Part shown: positions 25,621-34,112 of the stretch, one piece after another
How the letters are laid out: the number at the start of each line of letters is the position of its first letter
Numbering within the stretch: the first letter of the stretch is position 1
Program-made: the position numbers and the translations under genes
Assembly (NCBI GenBank): GCA_946405185.1
Contig: CAMJGH010000012.1
Location: forward strand, 1 to 47,899
DNA: 47,899 bases
Reading direction: 5' to 3'
From: an uncultured Lachnospiraceae bacterium
GTDB lineage: Bacteria; Bacillota; Clostridia; Lachnospirales; Lachnospiraceae
The notes under the pieces: generated by a model
What the model was told of the DNA's origin: nothing
Database searches by the model: none
The model's input: only the letters and a program-made list of their open reading frames with translations

Positions 25621-26930
25621 AGCGTATCGCTCTCCCAACCGTTGATCTCCACAGGCGGCTTCTCCAGCAGCGCCCGCTGCGCGTCGCTCAGCAGATCCTT
25701 GCGGATGATGCCTTCGTAGACAAACTCGCGGAAGTAGGCCTCGCTGCAGACAAACAGGCCTTTCTTGCCGTTCTCCTCGCCCCAGCTGTTCTCGATCTTC
25801 CAGCGCTCCGGCCGGCCGTTTTCATCGAAATTCACGCCGATCAGGATCATGGCGTGAGTGGCATAGCTGTCATGGTACTGCAGGCGGTCGGACTTGGTCA
25901 TGGTCAGATCCACGCCGCCCATCAGGCCTTCGTAGTCCAGGCTGGCCGGATCCCACACGCCGTCCGAACGGCTGCCGTACGCGCCGGAATCGCACCCGAA
26001 CCACACCGGCTCACCGGCTTTCAGCTGGGCCACGCAGAGGTCTTCCAGCTCGTCCATGGTGAGGTTGAGGTTATAGACGTTCCCCTCCGCCATGGAGCCC
26101 GTATAGTGGAAGAAGTAGTGCAGGTTCATGGGCAGGCCCGGCGTCGGATGGTTGGTGACGGTCACGTAGTCATCCAGATCCACCCCGATGAACTCCTCGT
26201 AGAAGCGCTTCGGCGTCAGGTTCCGGCACTCGTGGAAGACATCGTCCTTGTCGCGCCAGGAGAAGTCAAAGACCTGCGGCGGCTCCCCGAAGGCGATGCA
26301 CTGGGCCTTGTAGATCTCGGCCACCATCTCCTCCTTGCGGGCGGTCACATCCTCCCCGGCCGCGATCATCCGGCGCAGTTCGGCTGCGTCCTTGCGCAGC
26401 AGGCTCCGGGTCACTTTGGTGAACACCGCGGTGTGCTCGGACTGGTGCGTTTCCGGCATCACCTCTGACGGCACCACGCCGTACTTCTTCACCAGATCCA
26501 CCGCCATGTTCCAGTAGCCGCCGTCGCCGAAGCCGGTCAGGATGTACTCCATCTTCCGGTCGTTCAGCGGGAGGCCGGCGTTTTCGATGACCATCTCCAG
26601 GAAGTTGTTGGCCTTCTCCAGCTTGTCGTAAAACGCCAGGTAGTTGCCGGACAGCGTGAACGCCTCCACGTTCATCCTGTCCGCGGCCTTCTCGCGCAGC
26701 ATGTTCATGACCGCGAACATCCAGCAGCGGCCGGACTGGCGCTGGGCCGTCACGCCGCGGTTCTTCAGCTCCACGGAAAACCGCCCGGACAGCTTGGCCG
26801 CCGCAAGCGGCTTAAAGGCCAGGTCCGCGTATTCCGTTTTGGCCGCGGCAGCCGTCAGTGTCTGGGCGTGAGTGTCCTCCTCATAGCCTTTGCGGCAGCG
26901 CGCCAGCAGTTCTTCGGTGATGGGTTTCAT
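25617..26930 (-). CDS. pepC: Aminopeptidase C / bleomycin hydrolase family (C1)
   Basis: A 437-residue papain-fold cysteine aminopeptidase of the PepC/bleomycin hydrolase group, normally a hexamer whose C-terminus blocks the cleft to give exopeptidase activity. Catalytic residues lie in QSGRCWMFAVMN (Cys), YATHAMILIGV (His) and WKIENSWGEENG (Asn). The N-terminal KNRGVTAQRQSGRCW and MNLHYFFHYTGSM segments match the family. GGAGG precedes the ATG. It is coupled to pepT. A GGGGCAGG/CCTGCCCC stem lies upstream, after the sortase gene. Confidence 0.95.
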   Translation of the reverse strand: MKPITEELLARCRKGYEEDTHAQTLTAAAAKTEYADLAFKPLAAAKLSGRFSVELKNRGVTAQRQSGRCWMFAVMNMLREKAADRMNVEAFTLSGNYLAFYDKLEKANNFLEMVIENAGLPLNDRKMEYILTGFGDGGYWNMAVDLVKKYGVVPSEVMPETHQSEHTAVFTKVTRSLLRKDAAELRRMIAAGEDVTARKEEMVAEIYKAQCIAFGEPPQVFDFSWRDKDDVFHECRNLTPKRFYEEFIGVDLDDYVTVTNHPTPGLPMNLHYFFHYTGSMAEGNVYNLNLTMDELEDLCVAQLKAGEPVWFGCDSGAYGSRSDGVWDPASLDYEGLMGGVDLTMTKSDRLQYHDSYATHAMILIGVNFDENGRPERWKIENSWGEENGKKGLFVCSEAYFREFVYEGIIRKDLLSDAQRALLEKPPVEINGWESDTL

Positions 26931-26962
26931 AAACCGTTCCTCCTTCCGGTATGACAGGACCA

Positions 26963-26982
26963 GGGGCAGGTCTTCCTGCCCC
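26963..26982. repeat. Hairpin between the sortase and pepC genes
   Basis: GGGGCAGG (26963-26970), loop TCTT, CCTGCCCC (26975-26982). A perfect 8-bp stem without a T-tract on either strand. It could be a weak terminator or an RNA-stabilising 3' end for the upstream operon. Confidence 0.45.
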
Positions 26983-26990
26983 CGGCGCGC

Positions 26991-27749
26991 TTACGGTATA
27001 TTGGGTACCTGCAGATTGGATTTGTCCAGATGCCGGCTCTCGAACTCCGGATACGTGCGCCGGAAGCGCACCGCCAGGCGGTTGGTGGTGTTGGGCACGC
27101 AGGTAAAGATGGTGAGGTCCCAGTCGCCCCCGTACATGCGGATGTTCTCCCGGCGGTTCATATCCTCGGAGAAGATCATCTCGTACTCGTAGCGGCGCCC
27201 GGCGGCATCCGTAAAGATCAGCACCGCCCCCGGCTGCAGGCTCTTGATGTTGCCGAAGTGCGTGGCGTAATTGTGCGCGGCGATCAGCATGTCATCGCGG
27301 TTGACGCGCCCGTCGAACAGACACGGGGTGGACTCGAGCGTCTCCTGGTTGAGCACCGCCAGCACCGGCAGGACCAGCTCCAGATCCGGGATCTGCAGGA
27401 TGCCGATGTAATCCTGCCCGTCCACCTGGACGGTGGGCATCTTGGCACCGTATTCCGGATAGCGCACGCGGCGCTGGTTCGGCGGCAGCGTGCCGTTGGT
27501 GGGATCCGCCGGGTTTTCCCCGCCGGTCTCCCCTTCGGCGGCCGTAACAGGCTCTGCCGCATCCATCGACGCCATGGCGGCCTCGATCTCCTTCTGCACG
27601 TTGTCCAGGATGTTCGCCGCGGTCTGGCCGGCCCGCTGCGACTCCAGGTGATTGCGGAGCATGAACCCTCCGGCACCCAGCAGGCAGAGGATCCCGAGGA
27701 TCAGCAGGATATTGCTGCTCTTCTTGCGGTTCTTAGGCTTTTCCTCCAT
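26991..27749 (-). CDS. Sortase (class D/B-like transpeptidase)
   Basis: A 252-residue membrane-anchored sortase that cleaves LPXTG-like signals and links proteins to cell wall or pilus. A basic N-terminus and one membrane helix (about 13-30) precede a variable acidic linker. The catalytic domain has the His in IAAHNYATHFGNIKSL, the Cys in DLTIFTCVPNTTN and the Arg in NRLAVRFRR. The TLxTC-like context fits class D or a related class rather than A; I am not certain of the class. GGGAGG precedes the ATG; its first 17 bases overlap the GtrA gene. No LPXTG-type substrate was seen in the window. Confidence 0.88.
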   Translation of the reverse strand: MEEKPKNRKKSSNILLILGILCLLGAGGFMLRNHLESQRAGQTAANILDNVQKEIEAAMASMDAAEPVTAAEGETGGENPADPTNGTLPPNQRRVRYPEYGAKMPTVQVDGQDYIGILQIPDLELVLPVLAVLNQETLESTPCLFDGRVNRDDMLIAAHNYATHFGNIKSLQPGAVLIFTDAAGRRYEYEMIFSEDMNRRENIRMYGGDWDLTIFTCVPNTTNRLAVRFRRTYPEFESRHLDKSNLQVPNIP

Positions 27750-28164
27750 GGCTGCCTCCCGTCGGAGCGGCCGTATCGATGCTCTTCCCGAACACGAAGA
27801 AGCGCTGATACAGGAACTCCGTCACAAAATTGATCAGCATGTTGATGGCTGTCACCAGATACTCGTTCCAGCCGAGGTTCATGGTCAGCACGTGTTCCAG
27901 CCACGTGGAGGCCGGCGTGAAGACCGCGTAGAAAGCCGCTACCTTGAGCATGGCCACGGGCACATTGGCCGCGGACTGGAACGTGTACTTGCGGTTGAGC
28001 GTGAAGTTCCACAGCACCGAACAGACCAGGCCTGTCAGGTAGCTGACCCAGTACGGCAGGTGGAACACCTCGTTCAGCAGGGTGAACACGCCGATTTCGA
28101 TCAGCCCCGCGCTGATGGAGAACAGCGTGAATTTGACAACGCGCCAGAACTCTCTGTTTTTCAT
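27733..28164 (-). CDS. GtrA-family membrane protein
   Basis: A 143-residue protein with four predicted membrane helices of the GtrA family (Pfam GtrA). Members are thought to flip or hold undecaprenyl-linked sugars for wall or surface polysaccharide modification. Helices are at about 10-30, 38-55, 73-92 and 105-125. The conserved Trp-Asn-Phe motif in VLWNFTLNRKYTF and the final FVTEFLYQRFFVF are typical. GGGGAG lies before the ATG. It sits between the PAP2 and sortase genes, which supports an envelope glycolipid role. Confidence 0.9.
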   Translation of the reverse strand: MKNREFWRVVKFTLFSISAGLIEIGVFTLLNEVFHLPYWVSYLTGLVCSVLWNFTLNRKYTFQSAANVPVAMLKVAAFYAVFTPASTWLEHVLTMNLGWNEYLVTAINMLINFVTEFLYQRFFVFGKSIDTAAPTGGSHGGKA

Positions 28165-28188
28165 ACTCTTTCTCCCCCGGGCCGCCTC

Positions 28189-28887
28189 TTACCCGCGCGC
28201 GGTCCGTTTGCCGCGCAGTTTCGGCAGCCAGTAGTCCTTCCCGTACACGGCGATCTCCGTCACGATGCCCAGCGCCGCGCCGGCGAAGATATCCGCCACG
28301 GAGTGCTGTTTGACGAAGGCCGTGGACAGGCTGATCATCACCACAAAGAACCAGCACAGCACCTTCCACCAGACCGGTGCGTCCTTCTTCTTGCTCCAGA
28401 CCGAGCCGATGCCCACCGAATAGGCCACGTGCAGCGACGGACAGACGCCGGTGTTGGTGTCAAACGAGTAGATGAAGGCGATCACATCGGTCAGGAAGTT
28501 GTCCCGCGGGAACACCTCCGGACGCAGGTCCTGCCGGTTGGGGAAGACGATGTAGACCGTCATGGCCACCACCTGCGTGATGATGATGAAGATCTGCAGT
28601 TTGGTAAAGCTCTTCACATCGTACAGCACGAAGATCAAAAGCGACCCCACCAGGAACAGATACCAGAACGTATAGAAGATGACCCAGCGCTCGTCGAACG
28701 GCACCATGTCGTCCAGCGCGATGTGGATGGGCGTGCAGCGCTCATACGGGATCAGGTTTTCGGTGACAAAGTACAGGACCAGGTATCCCACCCAGCCGAG
28801 CAGGTATTTCAGATGCGCAAACTCCGGCGTGTTGATGTTGTTCGGCCGCAGTTTCCGGTAATCGACAACAGGCTTCGGTAACTTCAT
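28189..28887 (-). CDS. PAP2-family membrane phosphatase
   Basis: A 232-residue inner-membrane protein with about five helices and a PAP2 (type 2 phosphatidate phosphatase) active site. Motif 2 is CPSLHVAYSVG (the SxH triad) and motif 3 is STAFVKQHSVADIFAG (SxxxxxxHxxxD), the nucleophile His and the Asp being present. Motif 1 (KX6RP) is not clear. It may dephosphorylate lipid phosphates or work in inositol-lipid/aureobasidin-type synthesis. Its ATG overlaps the stop of the acyltransferase gene by 4 bases, pointing to one lipid pathway. Confidence 0.88.
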   Translation of the reverse strand: MKLPKPVVDYRKLRPNNINTPEFAHLKYLLGWVGYLVLYFVTENLIPYERCTPIHIALDDMVPFDERWVIFYTFWYLFLVGSLLIFVLYDVKSFTKLQIFIIITQVVAMTVYIVFPNRQDLRPEVFPRDNFLTDVIAFIYSFDTNTGVCPSLHVAYSVGIGSVWSKKKDAPVWWKVLCWFFVVMISLSTAFVKQHSVADIFAGAALGIVTEIAVYGKDYWLPKLRGKRTARG

Positions 28888-29654
28888 TCGATCTTTCCGC
28901 TCCCGGACGTATTTTTGGGGTAATGGCGCCGCCCGATGTTGCGGTACGGCACCACGGTGTGCTCAGGCAGGGCTTCCGCCATCTCGGTGATGGCGCGCGA
29001 GAGCACGTCGCACACGCGGGCGCGCTCGGCGTCGGCCGGGGCTTTGATGTCTGCGTAGACGGGCTTGCCGAAGTACACGCTCTTTAAAGCCGGGCAGACG
29101 TACATGGGCACGAAGGGCAGATCACGCCCCGTCCGGCGCTTGTACAGCTTGGCCAGACTCACGAACCCATCCTGAAAATGGTAGACGATGTGGTTGTTTT
29201 TGACGTTCTCCTCGGGGAAGATGACCACGTCCTTGCCCTCCTCGAGGGTGGCGATGGTCTCGCGGAAGGTGTTCATCACCCGCGCATCGTGATAGACGCC
29301 GATGCACTCGGCGTTGTTGAACAGGCAGACCGCCAGAGGCGTGATCAGGCGCGCCACGATCTTCCAGAACCAGTGCTGCCAGCGGGGCTTGAAGGACCAG
29401 AAATCCCGGAAGGCGTACTCCGCCACCGTGTTTTTGTCCATCATCTCGCCGATGCACCAGGTCTTGCGGGGGCGGGGCATGTAGAACTCCGCCACCAGCG
29501 GGCCGTTCGTCTGGGCGTGGTTGCCCACATAGACCACCGGGGTATCCGGCAGGTTCTCGATGCCGCGGGCGGCGGTTTTGGGGTACAGAAAATGCACCAC
29601 CGCGTAGATCACCCGGTAAGCCGTTGATACTTTTTTGGTTCCGTTCTTTGGCAT
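28884..29654 (-). CDS. PlsC-like 1-acylglycerol-3-phosphate acyltransferase
   Basis: A 256-residue acyltransferase-like protein (LPLAT superfamily) that should transfer acyl chains to lysophospholipids at the membrane. The first motif reads VGNHAQTNGPLV, where NHX4D is expected, so the acidic residue is missing. The second glycerol-phosphate motif is KDVVIFPEENVKNN (for FPEGTRS). The start at 29654 has TAGGAG upstream; a longer in-frame start at 29765 would overlap the MATE gene and adds a non-conserved extension. The stop overlaps the PAP2 start (ATGA). Activity may be altered, or this may be a clostridial subfamily with a different catalytic residue. Confidence 0.8.
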   Translation of the reverse strand: MPKNGTKKVSTAYRVIYAVVHFLYPKTAARGIENLPDTPVVYVGNHAQTNGPLVAEFYMPRPRKTWCIGEMMDKNTVAEYAFRDFWSFKPRWQHWFWKIVARLITPLAVCLFNNAECIGVYHDARVMNTFRETIATLEEGKDVVIFPEENVKNNHIVYHFQDGFVSLAKLYKRRTGRDLPFVPMYVCPALKSVYFGKPVYADIKAPADAERARVCDVLSRAITEMAEALPEHTVVPYRNIGRRHYPKNTSGSGKIE

Positions 29655-29761
29655 AACTCCTACATCCGCCGCGGCGCCGGTGTGCGCGCGGTCCTTCCTG
29701 TCATTGAACCCCCCGACAGTCCGTTCTCTATCATACCGAAAACTTACGTCGGTTTCAATGG

Positions 29762-31114
29762 TCATTCACCGGCGGTTTGTCGCTTCTTGCGCTCCCACAG
29801 CAGAAAAACGGTCACGCAGAACAGCGCCGAAAAGGCCGAGCCGGCCGGCGCGGCCCATCCCATGGGATAGAGGCTCTCCGGGAAGCGGGCGGATGCCCAG
29901 ATGGCTCCCGGCACGCGCACCAGCACGATGGAGGCGAAATTGTGGACAAACGACAGCAGCGACTTCTCGCAGGCGCAGAAGTACCCGGAGAAACAGAAAT
30001 GGATGCCGGCCACCGCGCAGTCAAACACATACGAGCGCAGATAGTCCGCGCCCATGCGGATGACCGTCTCCTCCTCGTTGGCAAAGATCCGCAGTATCGG
30101 CTCCGGCCACAGGTGGCAGACGACCACAAAGAAGAGCCCCGCCGCCACGGTGACCGCCGTGGCCGCAAAAAGCGTTTTCCGGGCACGCTCCGGCTGGCCC
30201 GCGCCCAGGTTCTGGGCTGCGATGGCCGAGACGCTCGAGAGCATGGCCGACGGCACCAGGAACAGGAAGCTGATCAGCTTTTCCACGATGCCCACGGCCG
30301 CCGCAGCGTCCACGCCGCGCCGGTTGGCGATCACCGTGATGATCAGAAACCCCACCTGGATGCACCCGTCCTGCACCGCCACCGGCACGCCCACCCGCAG
30401 GATGGCGGAAGATGCCGGGCGATTTTTGCCCAGATCTTCCCGTGAAAGCGCCAGCCTCCGGGACGACCGCTTGAGATACCCGAGGGCCAGCCCCACCGAG
30501 ATGGCCTGCGAGGCCACGGTGGCCGCCGCCGCGCCCGCGGCGCCCATGTGCAGGCCGCCCACCAGCGCGAAATCCAGGCCGATATTGATCACGCCCGCAC
30601 AGGCCACGATGGCCAGCGGCGTTTTGGTATCGCCCAGGCCGCGGAAGATGGCGCTCAGCACGTTGTAGGCGATAACGAACGGCACGCCCGCAAAACAGAT
30701 CAGCAGATACCGGTAGGCTTCGCTCTCCGCCTCGGGCGGCGTGGAGAGGATGTTCACCACCAGGCGCGTGCCCGCCGTCAGAACGGCGGTGAGAATGACG
30801 GCCGTCACCGCGAAGATCCGCACCGTCTGGCCGATGGCCGCCCGGATCTGCTTCTCATCGCCCGCACCGGCCGCGCGGCTGATGGACACGGTGGTGCCCA
30901 TGGCCAGGCCCATGATGATGACCGTCAGCATGTGCATCACCTGCGAGCCCACCGACACGCCCGTGATGCTGCCCGCGCCGTAAAACCGGCCGATGACGAA
31001 CAGATCCGCCAGGCCGTAGAACGTCTGCAGAAAACACGACAGCAGGTAGGGAAGCGAAAACCGCAGCAGGTTCTTCAGGATGCTGCCTTTTGTCAGATCC
31101 ACGGTTCCGTTCAT
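29762..31114 (-). CDS. MATE-family efflux transporter (first of two listed; downstream copy)
   Basis: A 450-residue, 12-helix Na+ or H+ coupled multidrug/toxin exporter of the MATE family (DinF/NorM type, MatE domains twice). The N-terminal DLTKGSILKNLLRFSLPYLLSCFLQTFYGLADLFVIGRF and SVGSQVMHMLTVIIMGLAMGTTVSISRAAGA blocks are typical. The second half repeats the fold (ILRVGVPVAVQDGCIQVGF). It overlaps the stop of the other MATE gene by 4 bases, so they are translationally coupled. Substrate unknown. Confidence 0.93.
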   Translation of the reverse strand: MNGTVDLTKGSILKNLLRFSLPYLLSCFLQTFYGLADLFVIGRFYGAGSITGVSVGSQVMHMLTVIIMGLAMGTTVSISRAAGAGDEKQIRAAIGQTVRIFAVTAVILTAVLTAGTRLVVNILSTPPEAESEAYRYLLICFAGVPFVIAYNVLSAIFRGLGDTKTPLAIVACAGVINIGLDFALVGGLHMGAAGAAAATVASQAISVGLALGYLKRSSRRLALSREDLGKNRPASSAILRVGVPVAVQDGCIQVGFLIITVIANRRGVDAAAAVGIVEKLISFLFLVPSAMLSSVSAIAAQNLGAGQPERARKTLFAATAVTVAAGLFFVVVCHLWPEPILRIFANEEETVIRMGADYLRSYVFDCAVAGIHFCFSGYFCACEKSLLSFVHNFASIVLVRVPGAIWASARFPESLYPMGWAAPAGSAFSALFCVTVFLLWERKKRQTAGE

Positions 31115-32508
31115 ACGCCGCCCTCCGCCGCCCGGGCCGCTTTCCGCTCTTCCATCCGCTTCAGTTCGGGCAGGATCTGCGCCAGCATGGTGATGAAGCA
31201 GGCCAGCCCGCCCACCACATTGCTGATGGGCTCCGCCATGAACACGCCGCGCACGCCCAGGCCGAAGACGCCCGGCAGCAGGAGGGTCAGCGGCACCACC
31301 AGGATCACCTTGCGGAAGACCGAGAAGAAGATGTTCTGCACGCGCTTGCCCAGCGCCTTAAAGACCACCTGGCCGGTATGCTGCAGCGACTGGAACGCAA
31401 ACGCGAAGAAATACAGGTGCAGCGCCGGCACCGCCGCCTCCAGCATGGATTCATCAGAGGAGAAGATGCGGATGAAGAATTCCGGGAACAGAAAGATCAG
31501 CCCCCACATCACCGTGGTGTAGATCAGGCAGCTGAGCACCGTCACCCGCATGCCCGCCCGCACGCGGCCGGCCTCGCAGGCGCCGTAGTTGTACGACAGC
31601 ACCGGGGAGGCGCCTTCGGCGATGGCCGCCGTGGGCGTCTCGCAGACCTGCCGCACTGAGGAGACCACCGTCATGACGGAGATGTAGAGGTCCCCGCCGT
31701 ACGCGGCCAGCATCCGGTTGCACACCAGATTCACCAGGGCGTTGGTCAGCTGCATGACGAACGCCGCCAGCCCCAGCGTGACGATGTTGGTGATCATCCG
31801 CCCGCGGGCCAGAAGTTCTTTGAACATGTGCCGGTGCAGCGTCAGCTCCGTCCGGCCGCTCGACAGGAACCGCACCGCGATGAACGCCTGCACGGCCTGC
31901 GAGATGACCGTAGCCACGGCCGCGCCCTGCACGCCCCAGTCAAACACGAACATGAACAGCGGATCCAGCAGGATGTTCAGCACCGCTCCCACCAGGACGC
32001 TCTTCATGGCCACGTGCGAGAAGCCCTCCGCGTTGATGAAGGGGTTCAGGCCCGTGCCCAGCATGGCGAACGTGGTGCCCAGCAGATACACCCGCAGGTA
32101 GGGCACGTTGAACGCCAGGTACTCCTCGGAACTGCCGAAGGCTTTTAACAGCGGGACGGCCAGGAGTTCGCCCAGCAGGATCAGAACCAGGCTGGTCACG
32201 ATCAGCAGTGCGCAGGAGACGTTCATGACCGCCTCGGCCTCGCGCGTGTCGTGCCGGCCGCGCGCCATGGCGCACAGCGGCCCGCCGCCCATGCCGTACA
32301 GGTTGGTGAAGCCGGTGATCAGAATGATGAACGGAAAGCAAAGGCCGACCGCGCCCAGCGCCGCCGTTCCCACTTCCGGGAGGCGGCCGATGTAGACGCG
32401 GTCGACAATGTTGTACAGCAAATGCACCAGCTGGGCCGCCAGCATGGGCAGCGCCGTCTGGGCAATGTTCTTTGCCACTCTTCCGTTTGAAAAATCGATC
32501 TGCTTCAT
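31111..32508 (-). CDS. MATE-family efflux transporter (upstream copy)
   Basis: A 465-residue 12-helix MATE transporter, clearly distinct from the copy that follows (for example YIGRLPEVGTAALGAVGLCFPFIIL and GGGPLCAMARGRHD). Two adjacent, coupled MATE genes could form separate pumps or a matched pair. The ATG at 32508 has no ribosome binding site: it follows directly on a T-rich tract after a terminator hairpin. A GGTGAGGGG that might serve is locked inside that hairpin. Confidence 0.92.
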   Translation of the reverse strand: MKQIDFSNGRVAKNIAQTALPMLAAQLVHLLYNIVDRVYIGRLPEVGTAALGAVGLCFPFIILITGFTNLYGMGGGPLCAMARGRHDTREAEAVMNVSCALLIVTSLVLILLGELLAVPLLKAFGSSEEYLAFNVPYLRVYLLGTTFAMLGTGLNPFINAEGFSHVAMKSVLVGAVLNILLDPLFMFVFDWGVQGAAVATVISQAVQAFIAVRFLSSGRTELTLHRHMFKELLARGRMITNIVTLGLAAFVMQLTNALVNLVCNRMLAAYGGDLYISVMTVVSSVRQVCETPTAAIAEGASPVLSYNYGACEAGRVRAGMRVTVLSCLIYTTVMWGLIFLFPEFFIRIFSSDESMLEAAVPALHLYFFAFAFQSLQHTGQVVFKALGKRVQNIFFSVFRKVILVVPLTLLLPGVFGLGVRGVFMAEPISNVVGGLACFITMLAQILPELKRMEERKAARAAEGGV

Positions 32509-32510
32509 AA

Positions 32511-32549
32511 AAATCCGAAAAGGCCGGCCCCCTCACCGGGAGGCCGGCC
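32511..32549 (-). terminator. Terminator after uxaB
   Basis: GGCCGGCC (32522-32529) pairs with 32542-32549, extended by a few GG/CC pairs across a mismatch, and the minus strand continues TTTTCGGATTTTT into the MATE start. It ends uxaB transcripts just before the MATE operon. Confidence 0.75.
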
Positions 32550-32563
32550 ACACATTTACGGGA

Positions 32564-34057
32564 TTACAGGCACTTTGCAAACGCGGCCTTGGCGCCCTGC
32601 GTGCGGATGACGGTCAGGGCTTCCTTGACGGCATCCTCAAAGCCCGCGATCTCGGTCAGGTCACGGCCCCACATCTGGGTGTTCTTCATGACGGCCGGAA
32701 CGATGGCATCCACGTCTTCGCCCTTGTGCTCCATGTAGAAATCCAGCACCCAGGCATCGTCGGACACCGGGTAGGTGTTGCCGGCCGGGCGGCGGTTGGT
32801 CATGCCGGACTCGGTGCGCTCCACGATCTCATCGGAATAGAAGGCAATGAGCGCGGCCAGGCTGGTGGTCAGGCAGACCGGAAGCTTGCCGGTCTTCTCC
32901 ACATACTCTTCCAGCGACGGCAGGTTTCTGGCGCGCCACTTGGAGGTGGAGTTCAGGGAGATGGACAGCAGCTCGTGGTTGACGAACGGGTTGTTGAAGC
33001 GGTCCTGCACGGCGGCAGCGAAGGCATCCAGATCCGCCTTGTCCAGCGGCAGAGTGGGGATGACTTCCTCGTTCAGCATCTTGTTCATGAAGCCGCGGAT
33101 GACATCATCCTGCATGCAGTCACGCACGATGTTGTAGCCGGCCAGATAGGCGCCCAGCACAAAACCGGTGTGCGCGCCGTTCAGGATACGGACTTTGCGC
33201 TTCTTGTAAGGCGTGACATCCGGCACCACCGGGCAGTTCAGGCCGGCGGCCTTGAAAGGAAGCTTGTCGGAGAGCCATTCCGGACCTTCGATGTTCCACA
33301 CGCCGAAGACTTCGCCGACATCGATCAGCTCATCGTGGTACTTGTTCTCCTCTTCCAGGCGGGCCACCTCGGCGGCGTCGCGGATGCGGCCGGGCACGAT
33401 GCGGTCGACCAGCGTGCTGCAGAACGTGCAGTCTTCATTGACCCAGGCGCGGAAGGCATCCGGCAGTTCCCACTGGTCAATGTACTGGTTCACGCACTTT
33501 AAGAGCTCTTTGCCGTTGTTGTCGATCAGCTCGCAGGAGAGCATCACGATGCCGGGCTTGCCGGCGTTGAAGCGCCGCAGCAGCACCTGGGTGAGCTTGC
33601 CCGGGAAGGAGCTGGCCGGGCAGTCCGTCAGCTGGCAGGCCGGATCATAGACGATGCCGGCTTCGGTGGTGTTGGAGACGATGTATTCCAGATCATCGCT
33701 CTCGGCCACGGCCATCATGGCATCGAAATCGTCTTTCTCATAAGGGTTGAGGCAACGGGAGACCGAAGAGATCACGCGCTTGGCATCCACCTTCTCGCCG
33801 TTCTCACGGCCGCGCAGATACAGCGTGTACAGACCCTCCTGGTCGTTGATGAGCTTGGTCAGGCCCATGGCGATGGGCTGCACCAGCACCACCTTGCCGT
33901 TCCAGCCGACGCGCTCGTTGGAAACGTCGAACCAGTAGTCGACAAACGCGCGAAGGAAGTTGCCCTCGCCGAACTGCAGGACCTTCTCCGGGGCATCCTT
34001 CAGGATATACCCGTCATACCCGGACTGCTCCAGCACCTGATAGTTAAGCTTTTCCAT
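32564..34057 (-). CDS. uxaB: Tagaturonate reductase (altronate oxidoreductase)
   Basis: A 497-residue NAD-dependent polyol dehydrogenase of the mannitol dehydrogenase family that reduces D-tagaturonate to D-altronate in galacturonate breakdown. UxaB-type segments include the Rossmann start KVLQFGEGNFLRAFVDYWFD, EYIVSNTTEAGIVYDP, TLVDRIVPGRI, KVRILNGAHTGFVLGAYLAGYNIVRD and the catalytic Lys/Asn region. Length fits. AAAGGAG precedes the ATG. A cre-like palindrome lies about 70 bases upstream, suggesting carbon catabolite control. The upstream isomerase (uxaC) and hydratase (uxaA) are not in the window. Confidence 0.93.
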   Translation of the reverse strand: MEKLNYQVLEQSGYDGYILKDAPEKVLQFGEGNFLRAFVDYWFDVSNERVGWNGKVVLVQPIAMGLTKLINDQEGLYTLYLRGRENGEKVDAKRVISSVSRCLNPYEKDDFDAMMAVAESDDLEYIVSNTTEAGIVYDPACQLTDCPASSFPGKLTQVLLRRFNAGKPGIVMLSCELIDNNGKELLKCVNQYIDQWELPDAFRAWVNEDCTFCSTLVDRIVPGRIRDAAEVARLEEENKYHDELIDVGEVFGVWNIEGPEWLSDKLPFKAAGLNCPVVPDVTPYKKRKVRILNGAHTGFVLGAYLAGYNIVRDCMQDDVIRGFMNKMLNEEVIPTLPLDKADLDAFAAAVQDRFNNPFVNHELLSISLNSTSKWRARNLPSLEEYVEKTGKLPVCLTTSLAALIAFYSDEIVERTESGMTNRRPAGNTYPVSDDAWVLDFYMEHKGEDVDAIVPAVMKNTQMWGRDLTEIAGFEDAVKEALTVIRTQGAKAAFAKCL

Positions 34058-34090
34058 GATGTTCTCCTTTATTCACGGTCTTTCATGGCA

Positions 34091-34108
34091 AACACCCGCA
34101 GGGGTGTT
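34091..34108. repeat. AACACCC/GGGTGTT hairpin in the uxaB leader
   Basis: A 7-bp stem with a 4-base loop (GCAG) lies between the tadA stop and the uxaB start. There is no T-tract. It could be a weak tadA terminator or a leader structure of uxaB. Confidence 0.4.
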
Positions 34109-34112
34109 GATT

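Noticed and set aside
29654-29765. Longer N-terminus for the PlsC-like protein
   Set aside because: The extension overlaps the MATE stop, is not conserved-looking, and the ATG at 29654 has a good ribosome site.
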